DNA from: an uncultured Sphingomonadales bacterium
Lineage (GTDB): Bacteria > Pseudomonadota > Alphaproteobacteria > Sphingomonadales > Sphingomonadaceae
Length of the DNA stretch: 64,000 bases
Direction of reading: 5' to 3'
Assembly (NCBI GenBank): GCA_903821605.1
Contig: CAIJLZ010000014.1
Coordinates: 1 to 64,000, forward strand
This document shows, one piece after another, positions 41,825-51,659 of this stretch. The notes beneath the pieces were generated by a model. It worked only from the letters and a program-made list of their open reading frames with translations. It did not search any database and was not told the origin of the DNA. Position 1 is the first letter of the stretch. Every line of letters starts with the position of its first letter. Both the position numbers and the translations under genes were made by a program.

Positions 41825-43302
41825 GCGCCGATAGCGACGACAAGGATATTCAGGCGCTCGCCAAGGGCGGGCGAACCAATGTGTTTGGTTTTGTCCTTCG
41901 CCTTGCAGCGCGCATCCCATTTCTGTTCATTGCCGGTCGCTGGTATGGCGAAGAGGCGCTGGGTCGTTTCGCTTATGCGGTGCTGGTGGTCGAACTCGCG
42001 GCGCAATTGGCGACCTTGGGGCTGAAGCGCGGGTTGGCGGAGCAGCTCTCGGCCAATAAGCGCCACCCGGTTTGGGTGGTGTGGGATGCGCTGTTGCTTG
42101 GCGCGCTGGCGTCGGCCTTGGGGGCGGTGCTGTTGGCGCTGTTCCCGCAGATCATGTTTCCCAACTCCCGGATTAACGGGCTGGAGGCGTTTCTGCCGCT
42201 CACGATCTTCGCGCTGGCGGGGTCGGACATCGCGCTGGCGGCGCTGGCCTATCGTCATGATGTCGCCTCAACGGTGCGGGCGCGGGCGGTGGTTGAACCA
42301 TGGGCGATCAGTATCGGCGCTTTTGGATTTTCTTATTATTCTCTGCGGGATGGACTGATCCTTTCTTATGTCGTCTCCATGTTGGCGGCGCTGGTGGCAT
42401 CGCTTTGGCCCTTTGTTCGGGCCTATGGCCTGCCGCAGGGCTGGCGACCGCATCCCGGCGTGTTGTTCGCAACTGTGCGCCGCAATGTGCCATTGGCGGC
42501 GGCCGATGCGATTGAATGGGCATCGCGGCGGATCGACATCGCGATCTTGGGGCTGTTCTTTTCGCCCGCCACGGTCGGCATCTATTATGTTGCCCAGCAG
42601 GTCGCGAGCCTGCCGCAGAAACTCAAGACGAGCTTTGACCCGATCCTTGGCCCGGTGATCACCCGTAATCTGGAGGCGGGCAATCGCATTGCCGTGGCCC
42701 GGCAAGTCGGACAGGTCGGCTTCTGGATCATCGCGGCCCAGACCGGCATCGGCCTCGCACTTGGTTTGCCGGGCGAGGCGGTGATGGGGTTGGTCGGTGC
42801 GGGCTTTGTCAGCGGCACGGCGGCGCTTGCTTTCCTGTTGGCGGCTGAGGCAGTTGCGGCGACAGCGGCGGTGTCGGAAAGCGCGCTGGTCTATGTCGCG
42901 CGGCATTTCAACTTGATGATCTCGCTGGCGATGATCGCGGTGCAGGCGGTGTTGAGCGTGGTTTTCATTCTTGTGCTTCGCCGCGTCGGCTTTTCCTTGG
43001 AGTTGCAGGCCGCCGGTCCCGCCATGGCGTTGTGTGCGGCATTGGGATTGGCATCCATCGCCAAGGCCAAGCTATTGTCCCGCCTCTTGGGCGAGCCGGT
43101 ATCTGGCTGGCGTTGGGCCTTGGTGTGGGCGAGTGGCGCGGCGATTGTCGTGGGTAGCCTGTTCACCATGCTGCCGCCCTCGCTGGAATGGCTTGAACTA
43201 TTGGGCGGTATCCCGGCCATTCTCGGCATCTATGGCCTGATTATCTGGCGCAAGGGTTTCGGCCCAAATGACCGCGCCTTGTTTGCGAAAAAAAAGGCCT
43301 GA
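41821..43302 (+). CDS. Polysaccharide flippase-like MOP-superfamily membrane protein
   Basis: About 493 residues with 12-14 predicted membrane helices. The N-terminal RTNVFGFVLRLAARIPFLFI then EEALGRFAYAVLVVELAAQL is typical of Wzx/polysaccharide transporters of the MOP superfamily. It probably flips lipid-linked glycans for capsule or O-antigen. The track gives an ATG at 41806 inside polA; the TTG at 41821 overlaps the polA stop as TTGA and gives the N-terminus LSADSDDKDI, which I consider equally or more likely. No glycosyltransferase is nearby. It is convergent with the next gene, 6 bp apart. Confidence 0.82.
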   Translation: MSADSDDKDIQALAKGGRTNVFGFVLRLAARIPFLFIAGRWYGEEALGRFAYAVLVVELAAQLATLGLKRGLAEQLSANKRHPVWVVWDALLLGALASALGAVLLALFPQIMFPNSRINGLEAFLPLTIFALAGSDIALAALAYRHDVASTVRARAVVEPWAISIGAFGFSYYSLRDGLILSYVVSMLAALVASLWPFVRAYGLPQGWRPHPGVLFATVRRNVPLAAADAIEWASRRIDIAILGLFFSPATVGIYYVAQQVASLPQKLKTSFDPILGPVITRNLEAGNRIAVARQVGQVGFWIIAAQTGIGLALGLPGEAVMGLVGAGFVSGTAALAFLLAAEAVAATAAVSESALVYVARHFNLMISLAMIAVQAVLSVVFILVLRRVGFSLELQAAGPAMALCAALGLASIAKAKLLSRLLGEPVSGWRWALVWASGAAIVVGSLFTMLPPSLEWLELLGGIPAILGIYGLIIWRKGFGPNDRALFAKKKA

Positions 43303-43308
43303 TCGAAT

Positions 43309-44421
43309 TCAGACGAAGCGGTCGGGACGATAAGGCGTTACATCAATGGCGGATGCGAATGCGGCGGGTGCCTCGCCCAATAGCATCGCCGCACCCAATG
43401 CAGCGGCGGCGGGCGCGGTCTGGATGCCGAAGCCGCCTTGTCCCGCGAACCAGAAAAAGCCCGGTGCGAGCGGATCACAGCCGTAAATCGGTACGCGATC
43501 AGGGGCAAAGCTGCGCAACCCGGCCCAGCGCCGCTCGACCCGCTGAACCTGCCAGTCGGTGACGTGTTGCAGCCGGTCGATGGCAATCGCGACATCAAGT
43601 TCATCCGGCGCGACATCACCCGGCGCCATCGCCGTCTCGTCATGCGGTGATAGCCACAGGCGGCCATTGGCTTCGGGCTTGAAATAGAAGCGGCCCGCCA
43701 GATCAATCACGATCGGCATATCCTCCGGTGCCGGTGCGGCCAGTTCAAGCTGGATCATGGTTCGCCGTTTCGGGCTGATGTTAATCGGCAGTGCGCCCGC
43801 CAGTGCCGCGATATTGGATGCCCATGCCCCGGCGGCGTTGACGATCCGGGCGGCATGGAAACTGTGGCTGGGGGTCGTGATTTCCCAACCATCGGCAAGG
43901 CGGCGAAGCGCCGTCACGCGCTGGCGAAGTTGGAGTGTTGTGCCGTCGTGCTTTGCCTTGGCGAGGCAGGCCTGATGCAGGGCCGCCACATCGATGTCGC
44001 AGCAACTTGGCTCGAAAATCGCGTTGGTCCATTCATCCCTGATCCCCGGCACCAACGCGCGGCAGGCGGAGGCATCGGGATAGTCGAAATGGATGCCGCT
44101 TGCGGCAAAGGCGTGGATGAAGCGGTCGCGGTCGGCCAGTGCCGTCGTGTGCGCGACATGCAGTGCGCGGCGCGGACGGAGAAACGTCCGGTCGCCATAG
44201 CTTATGGGCGGCTGGTGCAGCCAAGGGCCGGATGCGGTGGTCAACGGCTGCACAATCGGGCCGCCATAGCTCTCGTTCCAGAAGGCGGCAGAGCGTCCGG
44301 TCGCGTGATAGCCCGCAAAATCCTCCTGTTCGAGCAGGAGAACCGAGAGTTTGCCGTCAAGCGCCGCAGCGAGGCTGGCGCCCGCCATGCCGGCACCGAT
44401 AATCGCGAGTTCCACCTTCAT
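43309..44421 (-). CDS. FAD-dependent oxidoreductase (D-amino acid / glycine oxidase family)
   Basis: This 370-residue DAO-family flavoprotein starts VELAIIGAGMAGASLAAALD (Rossmann GxGxxG), has the FYFKPEANGRLWLSPHDETA substrate-domain block, RRWAGLRSFAPDRVPIYGCD, and ends GFFWFAGQGGFGIQTAPAAA, the C-terminal FAD loop. Members oxidise amines of amino acids or sarcosine. The substrate is unknown. Its start overlaps the stop of the upstream hydrolase gene (ATGA), forming a two-gene operon. Confidence 0.9.
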   Translation of the reverse strand: MKVELAIIGAGMAGASLAAALDGKLSVLLLEQEDFAGYHATGRSAAFWNESYGGPIVQPLTTASGPWLHQPPISYGDRTFLRPRRALHVAHTTALADRDRFIHAFAASGIHFDYPDASACRALVPGIRDEWTNAIFEPSCCDIDVAALHQACLAKAKHDGTTLQLRQRVTALRRLADGWEITTPSHSFHAARIVNAAGAWASNIAALAGALPINISPKRRTMIQLELAAPAPEDMPIVIDLAGRFYFKPEANGRLWLSPHDETAMAPGDVAPDELDVAIAIDRLQHVTDWQVQRVERRWAGLRSFAPDRVPIYGCDPLAPGFFWFAGQGGFGIQTAPAAAALGAAMLLGEAPAAFASAIDVTPYRPDRFV

Positions 44422-45374
44422 GCCGGAGGCCGTGCCACATCCGCCAGAAAGCCGTCAATCGCGTTCATCGCCTGATCGCGATAGCCATCGGCTTCGCGCA
44501 GCAATTCATGATAGGCGCCAGCGATCAGCAGCGTGCGTGCATGGGGCAGGCGGGCCGCTGCCCGTTGGATCGCGCCATTGGCCACCAGACGGTCCTTGCC
44601 CGCCATCAATAACAGCATCGGCAGCTTAATCCGCTCTAATACACCGTCGGCTTCCAGCCGCTCGACCGACTGCAACGCCGCCCGCAGCCAGCCCCAACTG
44701 GGTGGACCCAGCTCAAGTTCAGGGCAACGGGCGAACCAGTGTGCCTCATCGGCCCAGCGCGCCATGTCATGCGTCAATAAGGCGGCGCGGGGCATGCCGG
44801 GCAGCAGGGGGCGTTCGGCACGACGCCATGCGGCGTGGTCCGCCAGTCCCCAACGGCACATCATCGCGGCCAATGCCCGTGCCCAGCGCGTGGGCAGCGG
44901 GCCGGTCGGCAATCCCAGCATCGGCGCGGACATGGCGACCGCGTCGGCGGTAATCCGTCCTTCGGCCAGCGCCCGCATGGCCAGATGGCCGCCCATGCTG
45001 TGGCAGATGATCACATGTGGGCCGGGCGTGGTGGCGCGCCATCGGTCTGCGATCAGGGCCAGATCATCGATCAGCCGCGCATAATCGTCGATATGGCCGA
45101 TGCGCGGATTGGCGAGCAGCCGCCCCGATCCCCCTTGGCCGCGCCAGTCAAAGCCGGAAACCTGCCAGCCGGCCTGCTGCCAATGGCAGAGCGATTCTAA
45201 ATATTTCTCGAAAAATTCGTTGAAACCGGACAGAAATAACAGGCTGCCCTGCCGGGGCTGATCCGGAGCGGGCCGCAGATCAAAGGTCCGCACGCTCCAG
45301 CCATCGTCCATTTTCTGCCGATTAATGCGGCATCCGGGCGGATGGGTGCGGAAGGGTGAACGGTCCGTGATCAT
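44418..45374 (-). CDS. Alpha/beta hydrolase, lysophospholipase-like
   Basis: This 318-residue serine hydrolase of the S33/monoglyceride-lipase group has the oxyanion region LLFLSGFNEFFEKYLESLCH, VSGFDWRGQGGSGRL, the nucleophile elbow VIICHSMGGHLAMRAL (GxSxG variant CHSMG), and the late PMLLLMAGKDRLVANGAIQR and GAYHELLREAD carrying the Asp and His. It resembles PldB-type lysophospholipases. Its first codon lies 45 bp from the divergent cpaA start. Confidence 0.9.
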   Translation of the reverse strand: MITDRSPFRTHPPGCRINRQKMDDGWSVRTFDLRPAPDQPRQGSLLFLSGFNEFFEKYLESLCHWQQAGWQVSGFDWRGQGGSGRLLANPRIGHIDDYARLIDDLALIADRWRATTPGPHVIICHSMGGHLAMRALAEGRITADAVAMSAPMLGLPTGPLPTRWARALAAMMCRWGLADHAAWRRAERPLLPGMPRAALLTHDMARWADEAHWFARCPELELGPPSWGWLRAALQSVERLEADGVLERIKLPMLLLMAGKDRLVANGAIQRAAARLPHARTLLIAGAYHELLREADGYRDQAMNAIDGFLADVARPPA

Positions 45375-45419
45375 GTCGTGATTATCTAAAAATTAACCTT
45401 AGAGTCCTAGCAGTAAGCC

Positions 45420-45947
45420 ATGTCATTCGCATTTGCTCCCTTTCTGATGCTCTTGCCCGCGGTGCTGTTGCTCTGCGCCGCATGGAGCGATCTGCGCGCA
45501 CGGATTATCGATCATTGGGTCGTCATCGCCATGGCGGCGACGGCGCCATTGTACTGGTGGGCGATGGGCTTGCAACTGCTCCCGAACATCGCCTGGGGCC
45601 AGCATCCGGTGCTGATGCTCGCGTCGCTGTTCGATCCGGCCTCGGTGATGATCGTGGTGGCGCTCGCCGTCGTCATGTTCTTCGTTTTTGCGATCTTCTT
45701 CGCGATTGGCTGGATGGGTGGCGGCGATGTGAAATTGTTGGCCAGCCTGTCGTTATGGCTGATGCCGCGCGAACTGTTGATGTTGCTGGTGGTCGAGGCC
45801 TTGGCCGGGCTGGTGGTGACGGTGCTCGCGACGGTGCACCACAAGGTGAAGGCTAAACCGGGCCCGGTTGAGGTCCCCCGCGGCGTGGCCATCGCCTTTG
45901 CCGGATTATGGGTATTCGTTGAACGTTATTTTAACCAATTTGGATGA
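45420..45947 (+). CDS. cpaA: Prepilin peptidase CpaA/TadV
   Basis: This 175-residue type IV prepilin peptidase (A24 family) processes Flp pilins. Four or more membrane helices carry the two catalytic aspartates in AWSDLRARIIDHWVVIAMAA and GWMGGGDVKLLASLSLWL (GGGDxK). It is the first gene of the Tad cluster; cpaB follows after 44 bp. Confidence 0.93.
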   Translation: MSFAFAPFLMLLPAVLLLCAAWSDLRARIIDHWVVIAMAATAPLYWWAMGLQLLPNIAWGQHPVLMLASLFDPASVMIVVALAVVMFFVFAIFFAIGWMGGGDVKLLASLSLWLMPRELLMLLVVEALAGLVVTVLATVHHKVKAKPGPVEVPRGVAIAFAGLWVFVERYFNQFG

Positions 45948-45991
45948 TTCTGTACCGGGGCAGATGAGCCCGGCTGGAGGCTAAACACGTC

Positions 45992-47002
45992 ATGGATGTC
46001 AAGAAAATCACCTTGTTGGTAGCTGCGTTGGTCATTGCGGCAATCTCCGCACTGATGGCCAAAAGCATGTTCACTGCGGGTGGCGCGCCCGTCCCGCAGG
46101 CCATTGCGGCGCCGGTCCCGGCTGGCCCCAAGATCCTCGTCGCGACTCGGCCTTTGCCGGTCGGCACGATCATCACGCCTGATGCCTTCCGCTTTCAGCC
46201 GTGGCCCAAGGACCTTGTTCAGAAATTCTATTTCCTTGAGGGTCAGGCGGAATTGACGACGCTCGCCGGGACAGTGGTGCGCCATGCGATCACGGCGGGT
46301 GAGCCGCTGACGCAAGGCGCGCTCGTCAAGCCGGGCGATCGTGGCTTCATGGCGGCAGCACTTGGGCCGGGCATGCGGGCGGTGACCGTACCGGTTTCGA
46401 TCCAGTCGGGCGTTGCCGGGTTCATTTTTCCGGGTGACCGAGTTGATCTCGTGCTGACCCAGGAAGTGGCGGGCGGTGGCGATGGTGCCCCGCTGCGTGC
46501 AGCCGAGACGATCTTGAGCAACCTCCGCGTGTTGGCGACTGACCAGCGCACCGATAGCACGACCAAGGATGGCCAGACCGATGTCAAGCCGTTCGCGACG
46601 GTCACGCTTGAAGTGACGCCGCGCATTGCCGAGAAAATCGCGGTGGCCCAGACCATCGGCCAACTGACCCTGTCGCTGCGCTCGATCGCCGATAATGGCG
46701 CTGAGCTGGAACAGGCCATTGCGTCGGGTGAAGTGAATGTGCCGCAGGGCGCGGATCCCAAGGCCGAGCGCGCCATGATGGTCGCGATTGCCAGCCGCCC
46801 ACGCGACAATAGTAGCAGCGTTACCACCGGCGGCGAAGTGTCGCGTTACCAGCGGACCAGCGTGCCGAGCAAGCCTGCCACCGCCCCGATGGCGATGGCC
46901 TCTGGTGGCTCGACTGTATCCGGCAGCGGGCTGGTGTCTGGCCCGGTCGTGCGCATCGCACGTGGCAATATGATCACCGAAACATCGGTGGGGGGACGAT
47001 AA
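45992..47002 (+). CDS. cpaB: Flp pilus assembly protein CpaB/RcpC
   Basis: This 336-residue protein has an N-terminal membrane anchor (ITLLVAALVIAAISALMAK) followed by a SAF domain (ILVATRPLPVGTIITPDAFR; HAITAGEPLTQGALV) and the AVTVPVSIQSGVAGFIFPGD block diagnostic of CpaB. It is thought to interact with the secretin or peptidoglycan during Tad pilus assembly. The C-terminus is Ser/Pro/Ala-rich. It is followed 1 bp later by cpaC. Confidence 0.94.
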   Translation: MDVKKITLLVAALVIAAISALMAKSMFTAGGAPVPQAIAAPVPAGPKILVATRPLPVGTIITPDAFRFQPWPKDLVQKFYFLEGQAELTTLAGTVVRHAITAGEPLTQGALVKPGDRGFMAAALGPGMRAVTVPVSIQSGVAGFIFPGDRVDLVLTQEVAGGGDGAPLRAAETILSNLRVLATDQRTDSTTKDGQTDVKPFATVTLEVTPRIAEKIAVAQTIGQLTLSLRSIADNGAELEQAIASGEVNVPQGADPKAERAMMVAIASRPRDNSSSVTTGGEVSRYQRTSVPSKPATAPMAMASGGSTVSGSGLVSGPVVRIARGNMITETSVGGR

Positions 47003-47003
47003 G

Positions 47004-48611
47004 ATGTTTGATCACTTCATGGCGCGTCATGCCGGGCTGGGTGCCTTGGTAGCGGCTTCGATGACGCTGGGTTTTGGTGTTGCGCCGAGCGCCGCCACCG
47101 CAAAGGCGAAGCCCGCCGCCGCCCGCGTCGCCCGACCGGTATCACCGGCAGTGATGGCAAATGCCGCGGTTCACAAGCAGATCACGCTTGCCATCGGTAA
47201 TGGCCAGATGTTGCGCCTGCCGGCCCCGATGACCGACCTGTTCGTGGCTGATCCAACGATTGCCGATGTGCAGGTCCGTTCGACGACACAATTGTTCGTG
47301 TTCGGCAAAAAGGCTGGCGAAACCACGGTCTATGCGACCGATAAGGGCGGCAATGTATTATATGCCGCACAGGTGCAGGTCGGCGAAAATCTCGACTCGG
47401 TCGGCACCATGCTCAAGGCGGCGATGCCCGATGCGCTGATCCAGACGACCGCGATGAACAAGACCCTGTTGCTGACCGGCACCGTGGCCGCGCCTGAAGA
47501 TATCGGCGAGGCTCAGCGTCTGGCGGAAGCTTATCTGGGCGATGGCATCAAGGTCATCTCTCGCCTGAAAACCGCGACCCCGTTGCAGGTCAATGTGCAG
47601 GTCCGGATCGCGGAAGTCACCCGCGAATTCAGCAAGCAGATCGGGATCAACCTGACCTCGCTTGATCAAACGGGCGGTTTCCTCTTCGGCATAAACCAGG
47701 GGCGTTCCGCTGGCTCGGTGAGCTTGGACTCGACGAGCGGCAGCGTGAAATATGATTTTTCCGGCGTGGCAACCGAGGGCCTCACCTCATTCTCGGGTGC
47801 GGGCAAATTGCTCGGTTTGAACCTGTTGGGCGTGCTGGATCTGGGGGAAAGCGACGGCGTGGTGACCACGCTCGCCAATCCGAATTTGACGGCCTTGTCG
47901 GGCGAAACTGCCAGCTTCCTGGCGGGTGGAGAGTTCCCGATCTTGATCTCGCAGGCGCAAGGCGCGGTGACCTATGAATATAAATCCTATGGTGTGAGCC
48001 TTGCCTTTACCCCGGTGGTGCTGTCGGATGGCCGCATCTCGATGCGGGTGCGGCCGGAAGTGTCGCAACTGTCGGAAGCGGGCGCGGTCAAGCTTAACGG
48101 CTATACCATTCCGGGCATCTCGACCCGCCGCGCCGAAACGACGGTGGAACTGGGTTCGGGTCAAAGCTTCATGATCGGTGGCCTGCTGCAAAACAGCCGC
48201 AACAATTCGGTCGATAAGACCCCGGGCTTGGCTGATTTGCCGATCTTGGGCGCGCTGTTCCGCTCGAAGAGCTTCCAGAACAACGAAACCGAATTGATGA
48301 TCGTGGTCACGCCTTATCTGGTCAAGCCGGTGTCGGCGAACCAGATTGCGCTGCCGACCGATGGGTATCGCGCCCCTGATGATTTTCAAAATTTCATTGG
48401 TGGTCAGTCGTTTGAAGGCGTGACCGGTGGCAGCCGTCCGACACCGAAATCGGCACCGCCAGCAGTGTCTGGGCCAGATGGTCGCAAGGCCGGGGCCGCC
48501 GATGCGCCGCAACTGCCCACAGACCCCAAGCCCCTGAACGGGGATGAGGCGGTGTCAACCGGGCCGGAGCGCAAGGTCGGCAGCGCCGCCACCCCCGGTT
48601 TCAGCCTCTGA
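47004..48611 (+). CDS. cpaC: Outer-membrane secretin CpaC/RcpA
   Basis: This 535-residue secretin forms the Tad outer-membrane pore. A signal peptide is followed by the pilus-specific N domain (ITLAIGNGQMLRLPAPMTDL; DPTIADVQVRS), a BON-like segment (ALIQTTAMNKTLLLTGTVAA) and the secretin core (VNVQVRIAEVTREFSKQIGI; GQSFMIGGLLQNSRNNSVDK; LPILGALFRSKSFQNNETEL MIVVTPYLV). A Pro/Ala-rich tail follows. Confidence 0.95.
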   Translation: MFDHFMARHAGLGALVAASMTLGFGVAPSAATAKAKPAAARVARPVSPAVMANAAVHKQITLAIGNGQMLRLPAPMTDLFVADPTIADVQVRSTTQLFVFGKKAGETTVYATDKGGNVLYAAQVQVGENLDSVGTMLKAAMPDALIQTTAMNKTLLLTGTVAAPEDIGEAQRLAEAYLGDGIKVISRLKTATPLQVNVQVRIAEVTREFSKQIGINLTSLDQTGGFLFGINQGRSAGSVSLDSTSGSVKYDFSGVATEGLTSFSGAGKLLGLNLLGVLDLGESDGVVTTLANPNLTALSGETASFLAGGEFPILISQAQGAVTYEYKSYGVSLAFTPVVLSDGRISMRVRPEVSQLSEAGAVKLNGYTIPGISTRRAETTVELGSGQSFMIGGLLQNSRNNSVDKTPGLADLPILGALFRSKSFQNNETELMIVVTPYLVKPVSANQIALPTDGYRAPDDFQNFIGGQSFEGVTGGSRPTPKSAPPAVSGPDGRKAGAADAPQLPTDPKPLNGDEAVSTGPERKVGSAATPGFSL

Positions 48612-48634
48612 TACGCCACAGGAACAGGAGAAAC

Positions 48635-49270
48635 ATGATGTCGCTTCGTCTCTCGCTCGCCTTTGCAGCTCTTGGCGTGACAATCGCCGCTTGTGGCCCA
48701 GTTAATCGCGGGGTGGAATCGGTCAATCAGCCGGTCGTGCAGCGCACCGACTATGTGTTTGATGCCGGCACGGCTGGTAATGGCCTGGCCAGTGGCGAGA
48801 AGGAGCGGCTCGAAAGCTGGTTCTCCAGCCTTGAACTTGGCTATGGCGACCGGGTGTCGATCGATAGCAGCGCGGTTGATGATGCGACGCATGGCCGCGA
48901 GCAAGTGGCGGCGGTGGTCGCTCGCTTCGGTCTGCTGATTTCCGATGCTGCGCCGAAGCTTGCCGGTGGGATCACGCCCGGCGCGATGCGCGTCATCATC
49001 AGCCGGACCCAGGCAAGCGTGCCGCACTGCCCGAATTGGAACCGACCGTCGGCACCAGAATTCGCGGCGTCAAACACATCCAACTATGGTTGTGCGACCA
49101 ATTCAAATCTGGCGGCAATGGTGGCTAATCCGGAAGATTTGATCCGTGGCCGGGTCGGGTCGCCGGTGGGGGATACGGCGGTGGCCTATAAGGCGATCGA
49201 GGCATATCGCACCGCCGTGCCGACCGGCAAAAATGGTCTCAAGACTGAATCCGCAGGGGGTAGCAAGTAA
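48635..49270 (+). CDS. cpaD: Pilus assembly lipoprotein CpaD
   Basis: This 211-residue CpaD-family protein has a lipoprotein-type signal (LSLAFAALGVTIAACGP, lipobox IAAC). The conserved domain has RVIISRTQASVPHCPNWNRP, then ASNTSNYGCATNSNLAAMVA, matching the CpaD signature HCPxW...NxGCAxxxNLAxMVA(N/D)PxDL. It probably stabilises the secretin. cpaE starts 1 bp after its stop. Confidence 0.94.
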   Translation: MMSLRLSLAFAALGVTIAACGPVNRGVESVNQPVVQRTDYVFDAGTAGNGLASGEKERLESWFSSLELGYGDRVSIDSSAVDDATHGREQVAAVVARFGLLISDAAPKLAGGITPGAMRVIISRTQASVPHCPNWNRPSAPEFAASNTSNYGCATNSNLAAMVANPEDLIRGRVGSPVGDTAVAYKAIEAYRTAVPTGKNGLKTESAGGSK

Positions 49271-49271
49271 C

Positions 49272-50594
49272 ATGAACGCACCATGGAGCCCGGCGCGTGG
49301 CGCCCAACGTGAAGCCTTCATCGCCTTTGTTTGTGACGATGCCACCGGCGATATGCTTCGCCCGATTGTCGCTGAATTCGGCTGGTCGGTCGAAAAGGTC
49401 AACAAGGGCGGGGTGCAGAACGCGGTGCAGACGCTGTCTGTGTCGGCAAGCCCGTTTGTCCTGTTCGTCGACATGTCGGAATCGACCGATCCGCTCAACG
49501 ATATCAATGCGCTGGCCGAAGTGTGCGAGCCGGGCACGGTCGTGATCGCGGCTGGTCATGTCAATGATGTGCGGCTGTATCGCGATTTGCTGACCAGCGG
49601 CATTCAGGATTATCTGCTCAAGCCGTTCAGCGCCGACCAGTTGCGCGACGCCTTTGGCCATGCCCAGATGCTGTTGGTCGGGCCGCGTTCGGCTGATCCT
49701 GCAATGGCGCGGCCGCATTCGTTAACGGCCGTGATCGGCATGCGCGGCGGGGTCGGAGCATCAAGCATTGCCACCTCGATCGCGTGGTTGATGGCGGAAC
49801 GGCAGCATCGTTCGACGGCCTTGCTCGATCTTGACCTGCATTTCGGCACTGCTGCCCTGGCGCTTGATCTGGAGCCGGGGCGCGGCCTGACCGATGCGAT
49901 TGATAATCCAAGCCGGATCGACGGGCTGTTCGTCGAACGGGCGATGGTCAAGGCGACCGATATGCTTTCGGTGTTGTCGGCCGAAGCGTCGCTCAATCAG
50001 CCGATGATTACCGATGGCGCCGCCTTTTTCCAGCTTCAAGAAGAAGTGCGCGCGGCCTTTGAATGCACCGTGGTGGATCTGCCGCGCAACATGCTGGTCC
50101 AGCACCCGCATCTGATGCACGAGGTCAACGCCGTGGTGGTCGTCACCGAACTGACGCTTGCCGCCACGCGCGACATGATGCGGCTGCTCGGCTGGTTCAA
50201 GACGAATGCGCCGGCCACCAAGGTCATTCTGGTCGGCAACAAAATCCCGGCGCCGGGCGGTGTCGAGATTGCGCGCAAGGACTTTGAAAGCTCGATCGAA
50301 CGCAAGCTGGATTATGTCATCGGCTATGACGCCAAGCTGGCGTTGCAGGCGGTGCGGAGTTGCCGGACGCTGGCCGATGTCGGCAAGGGCAACCGCCAGT
50401 TCGCGGCATTGGAGGAACTGGTGCAAGCCATCCTCGTCCTGTCCGATGGGGAGGGTGACGGGGCCGCGCCAAAGGCGGCGGGCAAGGCGAAACATGGTGC
50501 CGGTCCGGCGCGCGGTCAGGCACCGTCGCTGATGAACCGGCTCAACGAATTGAAGGCGCTGTTGCCGGGCAAGACGAAGGTCAAGGTCAATTGA
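49272..50594 (+). CDS. cpaE: Pilus assembly ATPase-like protein CpaE/TadZ
   Basis: This 440-residue protein combines a receiver-like N-terminal domain (about 15-140) with a MinD/ParA-type domain. The P-loop reads AVIGMRGGVGASSIATSIA, where the usual lysine of GKT is replaced, as is typical for CpaE. Other motifs are STALLDLDLHFGTAALALDL and VILVGNKIPAPGGVEIAR. It marks the cell pole for Tad assembly. The ATG at 49272 is correct; the track start at 49146 overlaps cpaD. The expected next gene, cpaF, is absent. Confidence 0.94.
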   Translation: MNAPWSPARGAQREAFIAFVCDDATGDMLRPIVAEFGWSVEKVNKGGVQNAVQTLSVSASPFVLFVDMSESTDPLNDINALAEVCEPGTVVIAAGHVNDVRLYRDLLTSGIQDYLLKPFSADQLRDAFGHAQMLLVGPRSADPAMARPHSLTAVIGMRGGVGASSIATSIAWLMAERQHRSTALLDLDLHFGTAALALDLEPGRGLTDAIDNPSRIDGLFVERAMVKATDMLSVLSAEASLNQPMITDGAAFFQLQEEVRAAFECTVVDLPRNMLVQHPHLMHEVNAVVVVTELTLAATRDMMRLLGWFKTNAPATKVILVGNKIPAPGGVEIARKDFESSIERKLDYVIGYDAKLALQAVRSCRTLADVGKGNRQFAALEELVQAILVLSDGEGDGAAPKAAGKAKHGAGPARGQAPSLMNRLNELKALLPGKTKVKVN

Positions 50595-50660
50595 TGATCG
50601 GGCGCCGGATGCGGCGCCAGCTTTGACGCGGTGGAGCCGCAGGGGACGGGACGAACGGAC
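50595..50660. other. Spacer where cpaF would be expected
   Basis: Only 66 bp separate cpaE from tadB, containing GGCGCC-GGATGC-GGCGCC, a short hairpin, and the tadB ribosome-binding region. No trace of a cpaF/tadA coding sequence is seen. Confidence 0.6.
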
Positions 50661-51635
50661 ATGCTGACAATGCAGATGATCCTATTGCTGGCGGGTTTGA
50701 CCATGACATTCGTCTTGGTCGGTGCGGCGTTGATCACGCCGTCGACCGGCAAGGCGACAAGCCGGCGGCTGGATACGTTGAAAGAACGCTACAGCTCCAG
50801 CAGTGCCGCCACGATGCAGGCGAAGATGCGCCGCATCATTGCCAATCGCGAGACCCGGTTTGACAATGTCATTGCGCAGTTCGTGCCGCGCCCCGCCTTG
50901 CTGCGTGAGCGCTTGTCCCGCACCGGTAAGACCTGGACATTGCCGCAATATATGATGGCCTGTGGTGGCATTGCCGTGGTGGGATTCACGGTCATGGTCA
51001 GCCAACATTTGCCGGTGCTGCTTGCGCTGATCTTGTCGCTTGGGTCCGGTCTTGGCGTGCCGCATATGGTGGTGAGCAAGCTGATCAATCGGCGCATCGC
51101 CAAGTTTAACGCGAAATTCCCGGACGCCATCGAATTGCTGGTGCGCGGCCTGCGGTCCGGTCTGCCGATTTCGGAGACGCTGAACGTCGTGGCGCAGGAA
51201 GTGCCTGGGCCGGTTGGTGTCGAATTCCGCTCGGTCGCGGACAAGATTCGGATCGGGCGCACGATGGATGCGGCGTTGCAGGATACCGCCCAACGGCTCG
51301 GCACGCCGGAATTTCAGTTTTTCTGCATCACGATCGCGATCCAGCGCGAGACGGGCGGCAATCTTGCCGAAACCTTGTCCAACCTGTCCGATGTGTTGCG
51401 CAAGCGCAGCCAGATGAAGCTCAAGATCAAGGCGATGTCGTCGGAAGCCAAGGCCTCTGCCTATATCGTCGGCGCACTGCCCTTCATCGTGTTCGCGCTC
51501 GTTTACTTCATGAACCCCTCTTATCTTCAGGGCTTTTTTACCGAGACCCGGTTGATGATTGCAGGTGGGGGCGGATTGGCCTGGATGGGCATCGGGGTCG
51601 CGATCATGGCCAAGATGATCAACTTCGAAATCTGA
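50661..51635 (+). CDS. tadB: Tad inner-membrane platform protein TadB
   Basis: This 324-residue GspF/type II secretion F-domain protein has an N-terminal helix (MILLLAGLTMTFVLVGAALI), the F domain with NAKFPDAIELLVRGLRSGLP and FFCITIAIQRETGGNLAETL, and two C-terminal helices. It forms half of the Tad membrane platform. I favour the ATG at 50661 over 50631, because the extra ten residues are hydrophilic and sit in the spacer. Confidence 0.92.
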   Translation: MLTMQMILLLAGLTMTFVLVGAALITPSTGKATSRRLDTLKERYSSSSAATMQAKMRRIIANRETRFDNVIAQFVPRPALLRERLSRTGKTWTLPQYMMACGGIAVVGFTVMVSQHLPVLLALILSLGSGLGVPHMVVSKLINRRIAKFNAKFPDAIELLVRGLRSGLPISETLNVVAQEVPGPVGVEFRSVADKIRIGRTMDAALQDTAQRLGTPEFQFFCITIAIQRETGGNLAETLSNLSDVLRKRSQMKLKIKAMSSEAKASAYIVGALPFIVFALVYFMNPSYLQGFFTETRLMIAGGGGLAWMGIGVAIMAKMINFEI

Positions 51636-51659
51636 TCGCGAGGGACAGGTAGGATTATC